Shown: piece by piece, positions 10,503-19,047 of the stretch
Position numbering within the stretch: the stretch's first letter is position 1
Layout: each line of letters opens with the position of its first letter
The notes under the pieces: generated by a model
Told to the model about the DNA's origin: nothing
Database searches by the model: none
The model's input: only the letters and a program-made list of their open reading frames with translations
NCBI RefSeq assembly: GCF_006065315.1
Contig: NZ_CP040749.1
Location: 4,672,001 to 4,736,000, forward strand
Reading direction: 5' to 3'
Length of the DNA stretch: 64,000 nt
Origin: Aureibaculum algae
Lineage (GTDB): Bacteria; Bacteroidota; Bacteroidia; Flavobacteriales; Flavobacteriaceae
Translations under genes and position numbers: made by a program

Positions 10503-10645
10503 ACTCCTAAGGTCCCCTAAAGGGGACAATCGTAATTGATTATATTTTGAATAAACTCAACCTACCTTAAGTTCTTATAAACTAAGTTCATTGTTATTAT
10601 GAATTCTAATTGCGAAAATTATCACCTTGAGGGGACCTTAGGAGT
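10503..10645. repeat. Inverted repeat pair with internal hairpin in an intergenic gap
   Basis: Two perfect 16-base inverted arms, ACTCCTAAGGTCCCCT at 10503-10518 and its complement at 10630-10645, flank 111 bases inside the 276-base gap between two minus-strand genes. The left arm overlaps a tighter palindrome at 10512-10527 (GTCCCCT, two bases, AGGGGAC). No open frame of note lies between the arms. This is what a small miniature inverted-repeat element or an extragenic palindrome would look like. No target-site duplication was recognised. Confidence 0.6.
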
Positions 10646-10677
10646 GTTTTATCTTGTGATTTAATATTATGGAGAAA

Positions 10678-11628
10678 TTAAAACGAAATCACCAAACCCT
10701 GTTTTGCAATATTAAACCCTTTATTTTGAACTAACTTCTGAGCATCACTCTCTTCAATTAATAATGGATTTGTATGATTAAAATGAATAAAAAAGACTTT
10801 CCTTTTGTCGCCTTCAGATAGGTTTTCAAACAAAGTCATACTTTCTTCAACAAAAGGATGTGGCACTTCGCTCATATCTCTATTAATTTCTCCTTCTTTA
10901 AAAAAGGTAGCATCTACTATGGCGAGGTCAACTTCTTTAATATAATCTGTTATTTTTCTATTCCATTTTTCCCACTTATCAATATCAGGAATATAGAGAG
11001 CCTTTTTATGTTGATTATGAATGATAAAACCGACCGTTTCAGAAAATTCATCACGATGCGGAACTTGAATAGGCATTACTGAAATTCTGCTATTCAATAC
11101 GATAATGGAGTCTTGCTTTAATGGCCGTATATCAATATTTTCTAGCTCTATTAATTGACTCCAAGGTCCATTTTCTGTCAAAAACTGTTGCATTTTCGGC
11201 ATTGCAAAAACGGGCATTTTTATCGCTCCAAGAGCTTCTCTACCTAAGAACATTAACCCTGTATAATGCCCAATATGAGCATGAGTTAAAAAGATACCAT
11301 CAGGCAAGGGCTTATCCTTTACATATTTTGATAAAAGTTTAGTTTGGGCAGTAAAATCAGGTGTAGCATCAAAAATCCAACTTTCATTAGAAATAGGATC
11401 AATAACAGCTATTGAACTCACAAATCTTTTTAATTCTGGGTTTAGACTTACCCGATTACAGCATTCTTTTTGACACGCAATTTGAGGATAACCGGCATCT
11501 TGAGCATTACCTAATACTAAAATATAAGGATTATTTGATTTCGCAGAAACTGTAGGCTTTTCATCAACTTTATCCTGACAGGAAAAATAAGTAATCAAAA
11601 TAATTACAGATATAATGCCTTTTTTCAT
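10678..11628 (-). CDS. PqqB-like metallo-beta-lactamase-fold lipoprotein
   Basis: A 316-residue lipoprotein (signal ending YFSC). The mature part is a metallo-beta-lactamase fold resembling PqqB: an N-terminal LGNAQDAGYPQIACQKECC segment, the metal motif THAHIGHYTGL (an H-X-H-X2-H variant with Ile before Gly-His), a later PHRDEF, and HFNHTNPL near the end. Stand-alone PqqB-like hydrolases are common in Bacteroidetes without the other pqq genes, and none is seen nearby, so a role in PQQ synthesis should not be assumed. It is exported, unlike classical PqqB. It is 25 bases downstream of the TPM-domain gene on the same strand, so cotranscription is likely. Confidence 0.8.
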   Translation of the reverse strand: MKKGIISVIILITYFSCQDKVDEKPTVSAKSNNPYILVLGNAQDAGYPQIACQKECCNRVSLNPELKRFVSSIAVIDPISNESWIFDATPDFTAQTKLLSKYVKDKPLPDGIFLTHAHIGHYTGLMFLGREALGAIKMPVFAMPKMQQFLTENGPWSQLIELENIDIRPLKQDSIIVLNSRISVMPIQVPHRDEFSETVGFIIHNQHKKALYIPDIDKWEKWNRKITDYIKEVDLAIVDATFFKEGEINRDMSEVPHPFVEESMTLFENLSEGDKRKVFFIHFNHTNPLLIEESDAQKLVQNKGFNIAKQGLVISF

Positions 11629-11653
11629 AAGTTAATTTGTAACAATTCGTTTC

Positions 11654-12457
11654 TTACCAACTTCCGGAAGCTCCACCTCCGCCGCCCATTCCACCGCCAA
11701 AACCACCAAAACCGCCACCACTAGAACCACCACCAAAGCCACCGCCAAAGCCGCCTCCACCAAAACCGCCACGGCCAGCACGACTTAAAATAATAGCTTC
11801 TAATATTGATTGCGTAGCTCCATTTCGTTTATTCCCACCATTTCCGCCATTTCGTTTATTTCGACCCGAAAGTATAATCAGCAAAACAATAACAAAAATG
11901 ATAATAAATACAACAGGAATTCCACCTCCACCATCACCTTGTGGAGTACCTTTATATTCACCATTGAGGATTTGCATAATTGCAGAAGTAGCTCTATCTA
12001 ATCCCTCATAATAATTTCCTTGTTTAAATTGGGGAGTAATGATAGTTTCAATAATACGTTTAGATAATGCATCAGTTAATAAATGCTCAACACCATAACC
12101 AGTTGATATGGCCACCTTTCGTTGATTTGTATCTAAAACTATCAACACTCCATTATCTTCTTTAGCTTGGCCTAAACCCCATGCGGCTAACATCTGTGCC
12201 CCATAGAAATTTATATCATCTACAATATCATCCCTTATCGCTATTGCTATTCCTGTTGAAGTGGTGTCTGCGTAATTTTTTAACTTAAGATTTAATTGTC
12301 TCTGCTCATTATCAGATAATAAATTTACATAATCTTGAACTGCTTTATCAGGATGTTTTTTTTCAGGAATATCTTGAGAAAAACTTTGAATACTAAAGCC
12401 AAATAATAAAAAAGCAATAATTATAAAATGAAAATATTTAAATCTGGTTTTATCCAT
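11654..12457 (-). CDS. TPM domain protein (YgcG family) with glycine-rich tail
   Basis: Started at ATG ending at 12457, which gives a signal peptide (MDKTRFKYFHFIII...); the frame runs on to a TTG at 12478. Residues about 30-150 form a TPM_phosphatase domain (VNLLSDNEQRQLNLKL, GIAIAIRDDIVDD, GVLIVLDTNQRKVAISTGYGVE). A transmembrane segment lies about 180-200, followed by a very glycine-rich C-terminus (repeated GGGFGGG). TPM proteins of this type are membrane-anchored with the domain outside the cytoplasm and often accompany LemA, which is absent here. Their role is unclear; some are linked to photosystem or membrane-protein maintenance. Confidence 0.85.
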   Translation of the reverse strand: MDKTRFKYFHFIIIAFLLFGFSIQSFSQDIPEKKHPDKAVQDYVNLLSDNEQRQLNLKLKNYADTTSTGIAIAIRDDIVDDINFYGAQMLAAWGLGQAKEDNGVLIVLDTNQRKVAISTGYGVEHLLTDALSKRIIETIITPQFKQGNYYEGLDRATSAIMQILNGEYKGTPQGDGGGGIPVVFIIIFVIVLLIILSGRNKRNGGNGGNKRNGATQSILEAIILSRAGRGGFGGGGFGGGFGGGSSGGGFGGFGGGMGGGGGASGSW

Positions 12458-12608
12458 TGTTTGCAACGAAAGTTTCAAAAATTATTGAACCTGCAATATA
12501 CTAAAAAGTACTCACATTATTTGTGTAATTGCAGCAGGGTTCTTTTATGAAAATTGTATTTCATATAAATAACAATTACTTTAGTAGTCTTTATAACTAA
12601 CCTATACT

Positions 12609-15600
12609 ATGAAAAAACTCACCCTTCTTGCATTCTTTATTTCCACGTTGTTAAATGCACAACAATTAGATTTAGAAAAACTAAAGAGTATGAAACCTCG
12701 TAATATTGGTCCTGCGGGTATGAGTGGTCGCATTACTTCAATTGATGCTGTAGATAACAATCCTGATATTATCTATGTTGGAGCCGCTTCTGGTGGCGTT
12801 TGGAAATCGGAAAGTGGTGGCATTGACTGGAAACCCATTTTTGACAAACAACCTATTCAAGGTATTGGTGCAATTGCCATTCAACAGAGCAATACAGATG
12901 TTATTTGGGTTGGAACCGGAGAAGGGAATCCAAGAAATAGCTTAAATGGCGGATATGGAATTTACAAAAGTCTTGATGCTGGAGTTACTTGGAAACTTAT
13001 GGGCTTAGAAAAAACGCGGAATATCCATAGAATAATTATTGACAAAGACAATCCCAATACCGTTTATGTAGCGGCAATCGGTTCTCCTTGGGGTGAGCAT
13101 CCTGAACGTGGTGTTTTTAAAACTACGGATGGTGGTAAAACATGGACAAAATCACTTTTTGTAAATAATAAAACGGGGGCTGCCGATTTGGTAGTTGATG
13201 CTAATAATCCGAATAAATTAATTGCAGCCATGTGGGAACACAGACGTAAACCATGGACTTTTAATTCAGGTGGTGAAGGTTCGGGATTATATATCACCTA
13301 TGATGGTGGTGAAAATTGGACAAAAAAAACAGATAAAGATGGACTTCCAAAAGGCAATTTAGGTCGGATTGGATTAGCCATTTCTCAAAGCAACCCGAAA
13401 GTGGTTTATGCCTTAATAGAATCAAAGAAAAATGCCTTGTACAAATCAGAAGATGGAGGTATTAAATGGACAAAAATAAATGACAAACCCGAAATTGGTA
13501 ATCGTCCTTTTTACTATTCCGATTTGTTTGTTGATTCTAAAAATGAAAACAGATTGTACACGGTTTACACCTATGTTAATGTAAGTGATGATGGCGGAAA
13601 ATCCTTTAAAGAATTAATGCCTGCGTACAATTCAGATTCAGGTATTCATCCTGACCATCATGCTTGGTATATCAATCCTAATGATCCAAGTTTTATGATT
13701 GATGGTAATGATGGCGGATTAAATATTACACGTGATAAAGGTAAAACTTGGCGTTTTGTAGAAAACCTTCCTGTTGGACAATTCTATCATATCAATTTCG
13801 ATATGGATTATCCGTATAACCTTTACGGCGGTATGCAAGATAACGGTTCATGGATTGGACCAGCATACGTATTAAAAGCTCAAGGAATTAGAAATTCATA
13901 TTGGCAAGAACTTATGTTTGGCGATGGTTTTGATGTAATTCCAGACCCAAAAAATTCTCGCTACGGGTACGGAATGTCTCAACAAGGTTCTGTTGGTCGA
14001 TATGATAGATTAACTGGAAATACGAAAATGATTCGTCCTACGCATCCTGACCCTAATGTAAAACTTAGATTTAATTGGAACTCAGCAATTGCTATGGATC
14101 CATTTGATAGTGAAACCCTATATTTTGGAAGTCAATTTGTACATAAAACTACGAATAAAGGCCATGAATGGGATGTAATTTCTCCAGATTTAACCACTAA
14201 CAATCCTGAAAAACAAAAACAACACGAAAGTGGTGGAATTACGATGGATGCCACCGGAGCCGAAAATCATACCACTATTTTAGCCATAACCCCAAGTACC
14301 TTAGAGAAAGGATTACTATGGGTGGGCACGGATGATGGACAAATACAACTGACTAGAAATGGTGGTGAAACATGGACCAATGTTACTCCTTTAAAACATA
14401 AAAAATTCCCTAAAGAAAGCTGGATAACTCAAATTAAAGCTTCTACATTTAATGCTGGTGAAGCGTATGCCGTAATCAATAATTATAGAAATTTCGATTT
14501 TAAACCTTATTTATTCAGAACCAAAGATTATGGTAAAACTTGGGAAAGTTTGTTAGACAATCAAGAGGAGACGTTTGGGTATTCTCTCGCTTTAATTCAA
14601 GACCCAATAGAAAAGAAATTAGTATTTCTTGGTACAGAAAACGGATTATATGTTAGTTTAGATGAGGCCAACACATGGACCAAATGGACTAACGATTACC
14701 CAAGTGTATCTACAATGGATTTAGGTATCCACCCACGAGAACACGATTTAGTCATTGCCACTTTTGGTCGTTCTATGTATGTATTAGATGACATTAGACC
14801 TTTACGGACATTAGCTAAAGAAGGCAGTCAAATTTTAAACAACCCATTAAAAGTGTATGACTCGCCAGATGCATTTATCAACCTCATCCAGCAACCATCA
14901 GGTACTCGTTTTGGTGGCAATGCACTATTTAATGGAGAAAACAGATCATTAAGAGGAGCAAAAATCAATTACAGTATAAATAAACCAACAGATACGGCAA
15001 AAAGTAAAAAATCTGATTCCATTACGTTGAAAGTTTATAATTCCAAAAACGAATTGATTAGAACATTAAAACAAAAAGCACCAAAAGAAAGTGGACTGCA
15101 AAAAGCAAGTTGGAATTTAGATGAAAAAGGTGTTAGAGGTCCTTCTAGAAAAATTGCCAAAAAAGATAGTCCTGAACCCCGTGGCGTAGGTGTATTACCT
15201 GGCAATTATAAAGTAGTAGTTCATTATGGCAACCATAAAGATTCCACTACCGTAAAAGTAGCTTACGACCCACGTGTAGAAATGCCATATGATGTTCTAA
15301 AAAGAAAATATGACTTACAAAAACAATTAGAGCAACAGATGGAATTAACAGGAAAAGCAGTTGCTCAATTGAACGAATCTAAAGAAATTGCAACCACGTA
15401 TAAAAAGCAGTTTAAAGACGTAGATGCCAAAAAATATAAAGAAGTCATTAAAAAAAGTGATTCTATCGTTACGTCTATTAATAAACTAATTGATGCTATG
15501 ATAGGCAAAGAAGACAAGCGACAAGGCATTACACGGAACCCAGAACCAACTCCTATGAACTTTTTAAGTACAGCCAGAAGGTATGTAGGCAGTTTACAAG

Positions 15601-15752
15601 AAAAGCCTGGAAAAACACAACTAGAATTGATAAAAAATGCGGATGAAAAAGTTTCTGAAGTAATGACAAAAATAGATAATTTCTTTGCGACTGAATGGCC
15701 AGCATATAGAAAGGAAATTGAGGGGATTGATTTTTCGTTGTTTAAAGATTAA
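12609..15752 (+). CDS. Secreted sortilin/VPS10-like BNR-repeat protein
   Basis: A 1047-residue exported protein (signal MKKLTLLAFFISTLLNAQ). Residues about 25-720 hold many BNR/Asp-box-like repeats of the S-x-DGG-x-TW type (for example KTTDGGKTWTK, YKSEDGGIKWTK, RNGGETWTN), folding as one or two seven- to ten-bladed propellers as in VPS10/sortilin and exo-xyloglucanase-like proteins. The C-terminal 300 residues include a beta-rich segment ending PGNYKVVVHYG and a coiled-coil-like region (KKSDSIVTSINKLIDAM). Such proteins are abundant in Flavobacteriia, and their activity is unknown; a glycosidase or adhesive function is possible. It stands alone on the plus strand. Confidence 0.82.
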   Translation: MKKLTLLAFFISTLLNAQQLDLEKLKSMKPRNIGPAGMSGRITSIDAVDNNPDIIYVGAASGGVWKSESGGIDWKPIFDKQPIQGIGAIAIQQSNTDVIWVGTGEGNPRNSLNGGYGIYKSLDAGVTWKLMGLEKTRNIHRIIIDKDNPNTVYVAAIGSPWGEHPERGVFKTTDGGKTWTKSLFVNNKTGAADLVVDANNPNKLIAAMWEHRRKPWTFNSGGEGSGLYITYDGGENWTKKTDKDGLPKGNLGRIGLAISQSNPKVVYALIESKKNALYKSEDGGIKWTKINDKPEIGNRPFYYSDLFVDSKNENRLYTVYTYVNVSDDGGKSFKELMPAYNSDSGIHPDHHAWYINPNDPSFMIDGNDGGLNITRDKGKTWRFVENLPVGQFYHINFDMDYPYNLYGGMQDNGSWIGPAYVLKAQGIRNSYWQELMFGDGFDVIPDPKNSRYGYGMSQQGSVGRYDRLTGNTKMIRPTHPDPNVKLRFNWNSAIAMDPFDSETLYFGSQFVHKTTNKGHEWDVISPDLTTNNPEKQKQHESGGITMDATGAENHTTILAITPSTLEKGLLWVGTDDGQIQLTRNGGETWTNVTPLKHKKFPKESWITQIKASTFNAGEAYAVINNYRNFDFKPYLFRTKDYGKTWESLLDNQEETFGYSLALIQDPIEKKLVFLGTENGLYVSLDEANTWTKWTNDYPSVSTMDLGIHPREHDLVIATFGRSMYVLDDIRPLRTLAKEGSQILNNPLKVYDSPDAFINLIQQPSGTRFGGNALFNGENRSLRGAKINYSINKPTDTAKSKKSDSITLKVYNSKNELIRTLKQKAPKESGLQKASWNLDEKGVRGPSRKIAKKDSPEPRGVGVLPGNYKVVVHYGNHKDSTTVKVAYDPRVEMPYDVLKRKYDLQKQLEQQMELTGKAVAQLNESKEIATTYKKQFKDVDAKKYKEVIKKSDSIVTSINKLIDAMIGKEDKRQGITRNPEPTPMNFLSTARRYVGSLQEKPGKTQLELIKNADEKVSEVMTKIDNFFATEWPAYRKEIEGIDFSLFKD

Positions 15753-15852
15753 GCATTATTTTTAGGTAATTTTCTAATACATAGAATACCTAATTAGCAT
15801 AAAATTAAAATCTGATTGTATTATAATTACACACCATCAATAAAAAAAATGA

Positions 15853-16347
15853 ATGAACCTATTAGAAATTAAAATACTCCAAACGTTAATCGGAATAGTT
15901 CTATTCTTTTTACTCCGGTTGCTAATGAATAAGCTAATTGAAAGGACTGTTTCTAAAAATGTTTTGCAAAAAACGAGAGGTAAGATTATTAAAAAGATTG
16001 TTTTTATTGTACTTGTAACAATTACAATCATTTTCGTGCTTACCGTTTGGGGTATTGATCAGGCTGAGCTATTTCTATTTATGGCTTCTGTATTAACGGT
16101 TATTGGGATAGCACTATTTGCTCAATGGTCACATTTATCAAATCTAACTTCCGGCCTGATTATCTTTTTCAATCATTCAGCAAAATTAGATGATACAATT
16201 ATTATCATTGATAAAGACTTTGAGGTAGAAGGAAGAATAAGCGATATTGGACTTTTTTTTATTAAATTAAAAACAAAAGAAGGGGAAGAAGTTTTATTAC
16301 CCAATAATATATTCTTACAAAAGATGATCAAAAAGAAAATTACTTAG
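15853..16347 (+). CDS. Small MscS-family mechanosensitive channel protein
   Basis: A 164-residue protein with about three membrane segments followed by a short MscS beta domain (SNLTSGLIIFFNHSAKLDDTI, about 98-118, and LLPNNIF near the end). It is much shorter than E. coli MscS (286 residues) and lacks most of the C-terminal cage. Short MscS-like proteins of this size are frequent in Bacteroidetes. It may gate ions during hypo-osmotic shock or act with other subunits. Its last four bases overlap the end of the convergent antiporter gene. Confidence 0.78.
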   Translation: MNLLEIKILQTLIGIVLFFLLRLLMNKLIERTVSKNVLQKTRGKIIKKIVFIVLVTITIIFVLTVWGIDQAELFLFMASVLTVIGIALFAQWSHLSNLTSGLIIFFNHSAKLDDTIIIIDKDFEVEGRISDIGLFFIKLKTKEGEEVLLPNNIFLQKMIKKKIT

Positions 16348-18326
16348 TTCACATACTTCCTAAAATTCTCAATATTTTCTGAGCTCCCTTGAATATATAA
16401 TAAATCGTTTTGGTAAATTTTTTGATCAGGACGGATGTCGTCTATTATCTTACCGTCATGTGATATTGCCAAAATACTGATACCATATTTAGCTCTAATA
16501 TTAGCTTCTTTGATGGTTTTACCATTAATTTTACTACTATCGCAAGTTACATTTACACAGGTAATATTAAAGTCAGGTATTTGTGCATTTGTAAAAGTCT
16601 TAGGCAGTTTTTTCTTCATTTGAAAAATGTCATAATTATTAGAACGGACATAATCAATAAGATTATCTATTGTACTTTCTGGCACTAAAAAGTTGTGCAT
16701 TACTCTTGAAAATATTTCAATTGACGTCTCAAATTCTTCTGGTATGACATCATCAGCACCTAAGGCTAATAATTCGCTAATTTCTCGAACATATCGCGTC
16801 CGTACCAAAATATGAACTGACTTTGAAATGGAACGTATATTTTTTATTACTATTTTGGTATCTTCTTTATCTGCTATCGCTATGACAACAGACCGTGCTT
16901 TTACAATATTTACAGTATCTAAAATATGAGGTAACGAACCATCTCCAAAAATAATAGGAATATCCTCTTCTTTTGCTTTTTTAACTTTTGCCGCATCCAT
17001 TTCAATAACCACGTAGGGTATATTAGCATATTTTGCTGCTTTCGCTAAATTTGAACCATTGATTCCATACCCAATAATTATTAAATGATTTGTCATATCA
17101 TTATCTATAACACTTTCATTGTCTTGTTGCCCAACAAGATTTTTGTCCATTCTTTTACCCCATTTCGTCTTTAAAATTCCATTTGCAAACCTATGGGAAA
17201 ACATAATTACAAAAGGGGTTAAAATCATAGATATAATAGACACTGATAAAAAATACTGATTCGTCTCTACACTTAATAGATTGTATTGCACTCCAACTTT
17301 AGACAGAATAAAAGCAAATTCCCCAATTTGAAACAATGATAAAGCAGTAAGTATGACCGTTTTTGGCGGATACCTTAAAACAGCCACAGCAATAGTAATA
17401 GCAAAAGTTTTTATTGCAAATACTACCGCTACAAGTAATAAGACAATACCAATATGATTTAGAAAAAAGGTAACGTCTAATAACATACCAATTGAGATAA
17501 AAAAGATACTGGTAAATAATTCTCTAAATGGTAAAATAATACTAGTTGCCTGATGCGAATATTCAGACTCTGATATAATTAACCCTGCTAAAAAGGCACC
17601 TAAAGCTAAGGACAAGCCCGCTTCTGAAGTTAAATAGGCTACCGCAAAACAAATGGTAATTGTCGTTAATAAAAAAAGTTCTTTACTTTTTGTTTTTGCT
17701 ACTTCAAACATCAATTTAGGTACAATATATCTTGCACTTACTATGGTAACCAATACTACAATAATTGATTTTACAACTAAAGTGATTACACTCATAGTTA
17801 CATTTTCAGAAGCTCCTGATAGTAAAGGTGTCACTAACATCATGGGTACCACAATAATATCTTGAAATATAAGTATGGCCAATGCATTACGACCATGGGC
17901 CGTCTTCATTTCGTTTCTATCTTGTAATATTTTTAAGACAATTGCAGTACTGGAAAGTGAAAATAGAAACCCTACAAAAACAGATTCTTCAATCGTATTT
18001 CCTAAAAAGTAATAGGCAAGTCCTGAAATTAAAATGGTAAGCCCTACCTGCAATGAGCCTCCAATAAAAACCGTATTTTTAATGGATGCCAATTGTTTTA
18101 ATGAAAGCTCCATACCAATCACAAACATCAATAAAATGACCCCAATTTCTGAAATTACTTCAATTTGATCACTCGCTGCTATTAAGCTAAATCCGTGAGG
18201 ACCAATTATAATTCCTGTAATTAAAAATCCTAAAATAGAAGGTAACTTTAAGCGTTGCAATAGAAAAACAATCAGAATAGAAAACCCTAATAGAATTACA
18301 AAGTCTTGTAAAAGTGGTAAATGCAT
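16344..18326 (-). CDS. CPA2-family cation:proton antiporter, KefB/KefC-like
   Basis: A 660-residue membrane protein. Residues 1-385 form the Na/H exchanger fold with about twelve or thirteen segments (FLITGIIIGPHGFSLI, GVILLMFVIGMELSL). Residues about 410-525 form a TrkA-N/RCK nucleotide-binding domain (LIIIGYGINGSNLAKAA with G-x-G-x2-G, followed by the acidic VIEMDA). The final about 80 residues match a TrkA-C domain (TCDSSKINGKTIKEANIR). It is expected to exchange K+ or Na+ for protons in the inner membrane under nucleotide or ligand control. No KefF-type partner lies next to it. It overlaps the 3' end of the MscS gene by four bases, tail to tail. Confidence 0.87.
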   Translation of the reverse strand: MHLPLLQDFVILLGFSILIVFLLQRLKLPSILGFLITGIIIGPHGFSLIAASDQIEVISEIGVILLMFVIGMELSLKQLASIKNTVFIGGSLQVGLTILISGLAYYFLGNTIEESVFVGFLFSLSSTAIVLKILQDRNEMKTAHGRNALAILIFQDIIVVPMMLVTPLLSGASENVTMSVITLVVKSIIVVLVTIVSARYIVPKLMFEVAKTKSKELFLLTTITICFAVAYLTSEAGLSLALGAFLAGLIISESEYSHQATSIILPFRELFTSIFFISIGMLLDVTFFLNHIGIVLLLVAVVFAIKTFAITIAVAVLRYPPKTVILTALSLFQIGEFAFILSKVGVQYNLLSVETNQYFLSVSIISMILTPFVIMFSHRFANGILKTKWGKRMDKNLVGQQDNESVIDNDMTNHLIIIGYGINGSNLAKAAKYANIPYVVIEMDAAKVKKAKEEDIPIIFGDGSLPHILDTVNIVKARSVVIAIADKEDTKIVIKNIRSISKSVHILVRTRYVREISELLALGADDVIPEEFETSIEIFSRVMHNFLVPESTIDNLIDYVRSNNYDIFQMKKKLPKTFTNAQIPDFNITCVNVTCDSSKINGKTIKEANIRAKYGISILAISHDGKIIDDIRPDQKIYQNDLLYIQGSSENIENFRKYVN

Positions 18327-18413
18327 AATAAGTATGGTTAAAAAGGTGTAATAGCTCCTACAAAAATTCTAAGCGAAAGTATAAAAAACAGGACTAAACT
18401 ACAGCATGTTAAG

Positions 18414-19046
18414 TCATAATTTATGGGTAGGTATCAGACATTTATTATTTTCCCAAGTTCCTTTTAGAGCTTCAATTGAAAGAATTTGCCCTTGACAATC
18501 CAAAAAATTACCTGCAGCATCTTTTTTTAGCATCTTTAGTTTACCGTCAAGGACAGCGTCTAACAAATAATTTATAATCGTACTTTTTGAGGCTGTTTTA
18601 TACTTTTTACCCAATTCAGCTCCCACATTATTATTGAATAAATCCATATCTGAAGCTGGCTTATCAGGTAAAATTCCATCTTCCAATTGTCTTTTTTTGT
18701 AGGTAAGATAATTACCCTTTTCATGAGCTTTTCCTAAACCTAATGCTGCACTTTTTCCAATACTCTGTGCAGATCTTGCCATCCAAAAACTATGCTTAAA
18801 TGCATCTAATTGTCCGCCATTAATGTCGTTACCAATTGTATTTGTATTAGCAATAGAATCCGTGGTAATTAGTGCCTCTTTTGAAATCTGATAGGCTTTT
18901 TTTGCTTTAAAGGGGTGAAAAACAACCCAGGATCTTTCAGGTTTTGATAATTTTGAAAATGATTCTTTTAACCGTGGCGAACAATTTAAAAATAGAGCAA
19001 ACAATAAAAAAGAAACTAGTATTTTTTTTACAATAGTAAATAGCAT
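18414..19046 (-). CDS. DUF6973-like lipoprotein
   Basis: A 210-residue lipoprotein (LFALFLNCSP). The core QLDAFKHSFWMARSAQ (about 95-110), with KAHEKG and DLFNNNVG further on, resembles the DUF6973 family, in which conserved His and Asn residues suggest an enzyme, possibly a hydrolase; that is inference. The start codon is one base away from the stop of the upstream M28 peptidase gene, so the two are translationally linked and the pair may act together outside the cytoplasm. Confidence 0.65.
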   Translation of the reverse strand: MLFTIVKKILVSFLLFALFLNCSPRLKESFSKLSKPERSWVVFHPFKAKKAYQISKEALITTDSIANTNTIGNDINGGQLDAFKHSFWMARSAQSIGKSAALGLGKAHEKGNYLTYKKRQLEDGILPDKPASDMDLFNNNVGAELGKKYKTASKSTIINYLLDAVLDGKLKMLKKDAAGNFLDCQGQILSIEALKGTWENNKCLIPTHKL

Positions 19047-19047
19047 T

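Noticed and set aside
15753..15852. Hairpin TTAGGTA/TACCTAA after the BNR-repeat gene as a terminator
   Set aside because: The loop is long and no T run follows, so support is too weak to list.
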